Source of the DNA: Streptomyces cucumeris
Lineage (GTDB): Bacteria; Actinomycetota; Actinomycetes; Streptomycetales; Streptomycetaceae
NCBI RefSeq assembly: GCF_024295805.1
Contig: NZ_JANCLX010000024.1
Span: forward strand, 62,001 to 126,000
Direction of reading: 5' to 3'
DNA length: 64,000 bases
Part shown: positions 60,207-64,000 of the stretch, piece by piece
How positions within the stretch are numbered: position 1 is the stretch's first letter
Layout: every line of letters starts with the position of its first letter
The notes under the pieces: generated by a model
What the model was told of the DNA's origin: nothing
Seen by the model: only the letters and a program-made list of their open reading frames with translations
Database searches by the model: none
Position numbers and translations under genes: made by a program

Positions 60207-60737
60207 TCAGGAATAATCCTTGCCCATCAGCCGCGTGAATTCCCCCGGGTCGACATCGAAACCGCGAATGGCACTCTGCATTCCCCATTCACCCGCGTCA
60301 TCACGGGTGAATACGGCGACGGTGGCGGCAGTGGCCCCGGAGACACCGGTGAGATCGCTCTCTATCAGCTCGGTGTACCCCTCGGCAATCCGGACGCTGG
60401 TGTTCGCGACCTCGCCGAAGGTCTTGCGCCCGGCCCCCTGCTGGATCGCCACGCCCACGACGACCCGGGAGTACTCGCTCGACAGCCGGTCGAGCTCCAG
60501 GGTCATGGACTCGTCCACACCAAAGCCCTGACCGGTACGGCTGTCCCTGTTGAGGTTGATGGTGCCGTCGGGCGAGCGGCTGTCGAAGTGGACCAGGTAC
60601 GCGGGCTCGCCGAAGGGGTCGGCGGCGGGGTAGGTCGCGGCGACGATGTCGAGATCATTGGGCGGCTCACCTGTGGGGCTGGGATCCCACTTGAGTGCCA
60701 CCTCGATTTTCCGGAGACCCTTGTTGAGACCAGTCAC
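60207..60737 (-). CDS. TerD family (calcium-binding stress/tellurite) protein
   Basis: A 176-residue TerD domain protein. The family pattern is clear: KGLRKIEVALKWDPSPTGEP, NDLDIVAATYPAAD, RDSRTGQGFGVDESMTLELD (acidic Ca2+-site region) and a late FTRDDAGEWGMQSAIRGFDV. TerD proteins bind Ca2+ and belong to the Ter stress module; Streptomyces encodes many paralogues linked to sporulation and stress. The GTG at 60737 gives the family N-terminus (VTGLNKGL) with GGAAGGGAAG upstream. Its stop is only 30 bases from the convergent CHAT gene. No TerC/TerB/TerF neighbour is present, so this is a stand-alone copy. Confidence 0.92.
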   Translation of the reverse strand: MTGLNKGLRKIEVALKWDPSPTGEPPNDLDIVAATYPAADPFGEPAYLVHFDSRSPDGTINLNRDSRTGQGFGVDESMTLELDRLSSEYSRVVVGVAIQQGAGRKTFGEVANTSVRIAEGYTELIESDLTGVSGATAATVAVFTRDDAGEWGMQSAIRGFDVDPGEFTRLMGKDYS

Positions 60738-60897
60738 CCAGACTTCCCTTCCTCGGTTCGTTCTGCTCAGTGGCGTATGGATCCCGTCAATCCTATCGCG
60801 CGGCAAGGGGAGTTGAGGATTAACGGGAGGTGCCCGCACCGGGCCGATGAGGGGTCTCTACTATGGAGCTGCGTACAAGCGGAGGAAGGAAGCGGTC

Positions 60898-61266
60898 ATG
60901 CGACGGTTGGGGGAGCTCGAGGCGGAGATCATGGACCGCCTCTGGGCGTGGCGACGTCCCACGACGGTGCGGGAGATCGTGGACGACATCAATGTGCAGC
61001 GCCCCGTCGCCTATACCACAGTCATGACCGTGGCTGGCATCCTCTACAACAAGGGCTGGCTGCTGCGCGCCAAGGAGGGCCGCGCCTGGGTGTACTCACC
61101 GGTGCGCAGCCGCGAGGAGTACACCGCCGCGCTCATGGAGGACGCGCTCGGCACCAGCGACGACCGTCCCGCCGCCCTCGCCCACTTCGTGCGGCAGATG
61201 GGCCCGGAGGAGGTCAACGCCCTGCGCAAGGCGCTGCGGGCGGCGGGAAAGCGGCCGCAGGCGTGA
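60898..61266 (+). CDS. BlaI/MecI/CopY family transcriptional repressor
   Basis: A 122-residue winged-helix repressor: MRRLGELEAEIMDRLWAWRR, then PTTVREIVDDINVQRPVAYT (recognition helix YTTVMTVAGILYNKGWL) and a C-terminal dimerisation helix pair. BlaI-type repressors are cleaved after a signal relayed by an adjacent M56 protease, and that gene follows with a GTGA overlap. The ATG at 60898 has GGAGGAAGGAAG upstream. A candidate -10, TACTAT, lies at 60859-60864. Streptomyces has many BlaI/M56 pairs of unknown signal, and no beta-lactamase gene is near. The repressor probably controls its own operon. Confidence 0.92.
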   Translation: MRRLGELEAEIMDRLWAWRRPTTVREIVDDINVQRPVAYTTVMTVAGILYNKGWLLRAKEGRAWVYSPVRSREEYTAALMEDALGTSDDRPAALAHFVRQMGPEEVNALRKALRAAGKRPQA

Positions 61267-62168
61267 CCGACGCGCTCGCGCTGGTCTGCTACGCGGCCGT
61301 GGTCGGCGTGCTGACGCCGGAAGCCCTGGCCCGCGGCACCTGGTCACACCGCTTCCCTGCCCCGTCTGTCGCGATGTGGCAGGGTCTGGCCGTGTCGTTC
61401 ACTCTCGCGGTGGCATTGGCCAGTTACCACCTCATCGCCCCAACCGGGCATCTTCATAATGGAATGTCCGGCTTGCTCCGCTTCTGCGGGGTGCCCTTCG
61501 CCACAGATGTCCCCGGTCTCACGGGCGTTCCGGCCGTCGCGGTACCGGTCGGTGTGATGCTTCTGCCCCTGGTGTGCTTCGGCTTTCATCTGCTGCGGGC
61601 CCGGCACGCCCGCGCCCGCCACCGGAGCGTGCTGGACCTGGTGGGGCGCCGCTCGGCGCGACTGCGCGCCACGGTGCTCGACCACGAGACACCGGTGGCG
61701 TACGCGCTGCCCGGGCGCCGCCCGCGGATCGTGGTGAGTTCCGGCACCCTGCGGGTGCTGTCGCCCGCCCAGCTGGACACCGTGCTGGCGCATGAGCGCG
61801 CCCATGTCACGGGCCGCCACCATCTGGCGCTGGCCGCGGCCGAGGCGTTCGCCACCGCCTTCCGCCGACTGCCGTTGGCCCGTACGGCCAGGGAGCAGAC
61901 GGCGCTGCTGCTGGAGATGGCGGCGGACGACCGGGCGCTGCGCAGCCATCCGCGCGAGGTGCTGGCCTCGGCCCTGTACGCGATGGCCGAGGGCAGGGCC
62001 CCCCGGGGCGCGTTCCTGGCCGGCGGCCCGGACGCCCTGGTCCGCCTGCGGCGGATGCTGGCTCCGCGCGGACCGGCGCGTCCGGTGATGCGCGGCGTGA
62101 TGGCGGCCGGGGCCGCGACCGTACCGCTGTTGCCGGTTCTGGCCTGCTGTCTGCCGGGCCTGGGCTAG
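61263..62168 (+). CDS. M56 family membrane metallopeptidase (BlaR1/MecR1-like, no sensor domain)
   Basis: A 301-residue membrane protease. Three to four transmembrane helices are predicted (ALVCYAAVVGVLTPEAL; AMWQGLAVSFTLAVALASYH; VAVPVGVMLLPLVCFGFHLL; a last one near 283-298). The zinc motif HERAH is at residues 177-181, with a downstream Glu in EMAADDRAL as third ligand. Unlike BlaR1 and MecR1 there is no extracellular penicillin-binding domain, so the trigger is unknown. The GTG overlaps the BlaI stop by four bases. The pair is expected to work as signal-induced repressor cleavage (known for the family, inferred here). A perfect 12-bp hairpin follows. Confidence 0.92.
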   Translation: MTDALALVCYAAVVGVLTPEALARGTWSHRFPAPSVAMWQGLAVSFTLAVALASYHLIAPTGHLHNGMSGLLRFCGVPFATDVPGLTGVPAVAVPVGVMLLPLVCFGFHLLRARHARARHRSVLDLVGRRSARLRATVLDHETPVAYALPGRRPRIVVSSGTLRVLSPAQLDTVLAHERAHVTGRHHLALAAAEAFATAFRRLPLARTAREQTALLLEMAADDRALRSHPREVLASALYAMAEGRAPRGAFLAGGPDALVRLRRMLAPRGPARPVMRGVMAAGAATVPLLPVLACCLPGLG

Positions 62169-62188
62169 GCCGCCTCCCGGCGCGGCCG

Positions 62189-62223
62189 CCGTGGCTCCGG
62201 ACCCGGCGGGACCGGAGCCACGG
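62189..62223. terminator. Bidirectional hairpin terminator
   Basis: CCGTGGCTCCGG (62189-62200) pairs perfectly with CCGGAGCCACGG (62212-62223) across an 11-base loop, between the convergent M56 and DUF305 genes. Confidence 0.7.
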
Positions 62224-62233
62224 AGTGCCACGG

Positions 62234-62911
62234 TCAGAGCCGGTCGACGACGGTACGCAGGGTGGTCACCTCCGCGGACTGGCCGGTGACGATGTCACCG
62301 GCGAGTTCCTTGGCGGCGGTGTTGCGCCCGTTCTCCCGCTCCTTCTTCGCCATGGCGATGGCACCCTTGTGGTGCTTGATCATCAGACGGGCGAAGGCGC
62401 GGTCGAAGGCGGCACCCTCGGCCGCTTCGAGCCGGTCCATCTCCTGCTGCGACATCATGCCGTCCATGCCGTGCCCGCCATCCGAGCCGTGGTCCATGCC
62501 CGGCATGCCGCTCCCGGAGCTCGGCTGCGGTGCGCCCCAGGACTTCAGCCAGGACCTCATCGTCCTGATCTCCGGGCCCTGGGCCTTTTCGATCCGTCCG
62601 GCCAGCCGTGTGACCTGGGCGTCCGACGCCCGGTCGGCGGCCAGCCGGGCCATGTCCAGCGCCTGCTGGTGATGCGGAATCATCTTCTGCGCGAAATGGA
62701 CATCCGCGTCATTGAACGCGCCCTTCGCGGAGCGGGGGTCTGCCGGGGCGGAGGCCGAGGAGTGCGACGAGGAGTGTGCGCTCCCGTGCTCCGTACGCTC
62801 CTCGGAGCCGCCGCCGCACGCGGCGAGCAGCAGTCCCGCCGCGACGGTGGCGGCCGCCACCGTGAGACGGCGAGGGAGCAGCCGTCGGCGGGCAGGGGTG
62901 ATTGCGGTCAT
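62234..62911 (-). CDS. DUF305 lipoprotein, His/Met-rich
   Basis: A 225-residue exported lipoprotein. The signal and lipobox (AATVAAGLLLAACGGG) put the lipidated Cys near residue 32. The DUF305 domain is a ferritin-like four-helix bundle with two HH repeats, KMIPHHQQALDMA and LMIKHHKGAIAMA, separated by a Met/His-rich loop (MPGMDHGSDGGHGMDGMM). DUF305 proteins are often found with copper or metal homeostasis genes, and this composition suggests Cu binding (inference). The ATG at 62911 is preferred; another at 62926 adds five residues. It is followed downstream by the hairpin shared with M56. The DUF6153 gene, also His-rich, lies 68 bases upstream on the same strand. Confidence 0.92.
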   Translation of the reverse strand: MTAITPARRRLLPRRLTVAAATVAAGLLLAACGGGSEERTEHGSAHSSSHSSASAPADPRSAKGAFNDADVHFAQKMIPHHQQALDMARLAADRASDAQVTRLAGRIEKAQGPEIRTMRSWLKSWGAPQPSSGSGMPGMDHGSDGGHGMDGMMSQQEMDRLEAAEGAAFDRAFARLMIKHHKGAIAMAKKERENGRNTAAKELAGDIVTGQSAEVTTLRTVVDRL

Positions 62912-62979
62912 GTCGATGCACCTCATGTGCCGGTGATGGTCGGTTCTGTGGTCGTTCAGGCGCGATGACGCGATGCGGC

Positions 62980-63459
62980 CTATATCCGCAGAACTGACAG
63001 GGCGACGAGGTCGGGCCCGGGTGGGGGAGGCCGGAGCCGTACGGTGGCGCCCGGCGGGGCACCGGCTTCCGGGGGCGGTCCACGACGGCTGGTGAGGGCC
63101 GCGCAGAGCAGATTCATGAGCACCCAGACCCCGAGCACCGCCACACAGAGCGAGGCCATGTCCATCATGGCCAGGGGCTCACGGGGCTCGGCCAGGGGCG
63201 CGGCATCGGCCGCCACCGCCGGCTCGACCCGGTGATGTCCGCCGTGGTGGCTCGTGGCGCGGCCGTGCCCCGGGGAGCCGCCATGGCCGGATGAGGCGTG
63301 CGGGGCCACGGCGGCGTGGTGCGCCGGGCCGCCCGCACCGGAGCCGGAGTCACCGTCGGGGTGTCCCAGGGTGTGCATCACCATGACGCCCATGGCCAGG
63401 ACAACCATCAGCAGCAGCCGGGGGACGACACCCCCGCACACCCGTCCGCCGATGCTCAC
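62980..63459 (-). CDS. DUF6153 family membrane protein, His-rich
   Basis: A 159-residue protein with two hydrophobic segments: PRLLLMVVLAMGVMVMHTLG near residues 13-32 and ASLCVAVLGVWVLMNLLCAA near 101-122. The loop between is rich in His and Gly (HHAAVAPHASSGHGGSPGHG, then SHHGGHH), as expected for the DUF6153 family often paired with DUF305. The His-rich loop is predicted outside the cell and could bind copper or another metal, though this is inference. The GTG at 63459 has GGGAGGGG upstream. It probably forms an operon with the DUF305 gene. Confidence 0.85.
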   Translation of the reverse strand: MSIGGRVCGGVVPRLLLMVVLAMGVMVMHTLGHPDGDSGSGAGGPAHHAAVAPHASSGHGGSPGHGRATSHHGGHHRVEPAVAADAAPLAEPREPLAMMDMASLCVAVLGVWVLMNLLCAALTSRRGPPPEAGAPPGATVRLRPPPPGPDLVALSVLRI

Positions 63460-63536
63460 CGCTGCCCCTCCCGTGCCGGCGCATGCCGCCTCGAAGGGAC
63501 ACCATACTCCTAAGGCGATTAGTACGCGCCAGGGGG

Positions 63537-63553
63537 GGCGCCCCGGAGGCGCC
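63537..63553. terminator. Small hairpin past the general-stress gene
   Basis: GGCGCC (63537-63542) pairs with GGCGCC (63548-63553) across CCGGA, nine bases past the stop of the leftward general-stress gene. It is a short stem in GC-rich DNA. Confidence 0.45.
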
Positions 63554-63561
63554 GGAGGCCG

Positions 63562-64000
63562 TCAGTCCTCCCGCCAGCCGAGTTTGATCAGCATGTTCTT
63601 CGCCTCTTCCGCCACCTCGGCATCGGCGACCACGTCGTACCGAGCGGCCACGATCTGGCTGCGCGAGGCGAAGTCGCGATGCCCGCCGGTGACGGCGTGG
63701 CTCACAAATCCGAAGATCGCGCCGAACACCGCGCCGTAGACGATACCGCTGATGATCAGCAGGATGACGTTGTGCTCACCGGCCGCGAACACCGACAGCA
63801 GCAGTCCGATCAGCAGACCGAACCAGGCACCCGCACCGGCACCGGCCAGCGCCGCCCGGCCACGGGTGAGCCGCCCGAGCACCGTTTCCACCATGCGCAG
63901 ATCCGAGCCGATGATCGCCGTGTGCTCCACCGGGAACTTGTTGTCGGACAGGAAATCGACAGCGCGCTGGGCCCCGGCGTAGTTCGCGTACGAACCGACG
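63562..64000 (-). CDS. General stress protein (GSP17M/YflT-like), 5' end beyond the window
   Basis: At least 146 residues are visible and the gene continues past the right edge. The readable start is VGSYANYAGAQRAVDFLSDN with KFPVEHTAIIGSDLRMVETV, the nucleotide/adhesion-like strand-helix motif of the GSP17M family. Two or three glycine-rich hydrophobic helices follow (GAGAGAWFGLLIGLLLSVFA and ISGIVYGAVFGAIFGF). The tail has the segment YDVVADAEVAEEAKNMLIKL. Family members are induced by general stress; the biochemical role is unclear. Because the sequence runs to the edge, a start at 63930 is unlikely to be real. It is the last gene of the window. Confidence 0.85.
   Translation of the reverse strand, partial: VGSYANYAGAQRAVDFLSDNKFPVEHTAIIGSDLRMVETVLGRLTRGRAALAGAGAGAWFGLLIGLLLSVFAAGEHNVILLIISGIVYGAVFGAIFGFVSHAVTGGHRDFASRSQIVAARYDVVADAEVAEEAKNMLIKLGWRED

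Noticed and set aside
63562..63930. A complete 122-residue gene starting at 63930
   Set aside because: The same frame stays open to the window edge with family-like sequence (SYANYAGAQRAVDFLSDN), so the gene is 5'-truncated by the window.
1..64000. tRNA, rRNA, CRISPR arrays, insertion sequences and attachment sites
   Set aside because: No cloverleaf-like, spacer-repeat, transposase or terminal inverted repeat pattern was seen. A covariance-model or repeat search would be needed to exclude small ones.

Overview
The window looks like chromosomal DNA of a Streptomyces or close relative. Base composition is very GC-rich, third codon positions are almost all G or C, GTG starts are common, and several families are typical of the genus: XRE/DUF5753 with DUF397, a DUF574 methyltransferase, DUF5999, an Rpf/LysM/M23 wall hydrolase, LAL regulators, BlaI with M56, and DUF6153. 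I see no rRNA, tRNA, CRISPR array, insertion sequence or phage. The arrangement suggests an ordinary chromosomal region with lineage-specific blocks rather than a transferred island.

Layout. (1) 1-9 kb: the end of a plus-strand gene, an AT-rich terminator, then three tandem minus-strand LAL-type LuxR regulators (349-8873). Two of the three have lost the Walker A lysine. Such clusters often sit at the edge of secondary-metabolite loci, and such a locus may lie left of the window. (2) 9-18 kb: a DUF5999/anti-sigma-like kinase pair, a fourth ATPase-LuxR regulator, an aminotransferase with a 250-residue low-complexity tail, and an XRE-DUF397-methyltransferase block. (3) 17-24 kb: an M20 peptidase, a MOSC protein, a 1.6-kb stretch without genes, an Rpf-LysM-M23 cell-wall enzyme, and DUF429 and DUF4291 proteins. 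(4) 24-38 kb: housekeeping and miscellaneous genes, namely an ArsR-like regulator, a Tat-exported hydrolase, a YchJ protein, a very large secreted phosphodiester glycosidase/phosphoesterase, an integrase-like orphan, a YfcE-type phosphoesterase, two MFS exporters, DoxX and 6-phosphogluconate dehydrogenase.

(5) 37.8-43.4 kb: a molybdenum hydroxylase system. Its [2Fe-2S], FAD/[4Fe-4S] and Mo-cofactor subunits and a TetR regulator are overlapping or tightly spaced. The maturation factor XdhC is divergent, and the two arms are separated by a near-perfect 31-bp palindrome that seems to carry a -10 element on each strand. (6) 43.6-49 kb: a GH25 muramidase, a glycine-rich-tailed exported protein, and a two-gene exopolysaccharide module. 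That module pairs an acyltransferase with a glycosyltransferase whose N-terminus resembles a response regulator joined to a degenerate GGDEF domain. (7) 49.6-54.6 kb: an FAD monooxygenase preceded by two arrays of direct repeats with exact 11-bp periodicity (SARP-operator-like). It converges on a two-gene ABC exporter whose ATPase is fused to an extracellular serine hydrolase.

(8) 54.8-60.7 kb: a secreted von Willebrand A protein with a membrane-anchored partner, then a 1037-residue CHAT (caspase-like) repeat protein, convergent with a TerD protein. (9) 60.9-64 kb: a BlaI repressor with an M56 protease, a His/Met-rich DUF305 lipoprotein with a DUF6153 protein, and a general-stress protein cut by the window edge. 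Strong GC-rich hairpins without U-tracts lie at most ends of convergent genes.

The best candidates for little-described biology are the REC/pseudo-GGDEF/GT2 fusion with its acyltransferase, the hydrolase-ABC ATPase fusion, the 11-bp repeat arrays, the VWA/CHAT/TerD neighbourhood, and the paralogous LAL array with lost ATPase motifs. All functional statements come from reading the sequence; no database search was possible.
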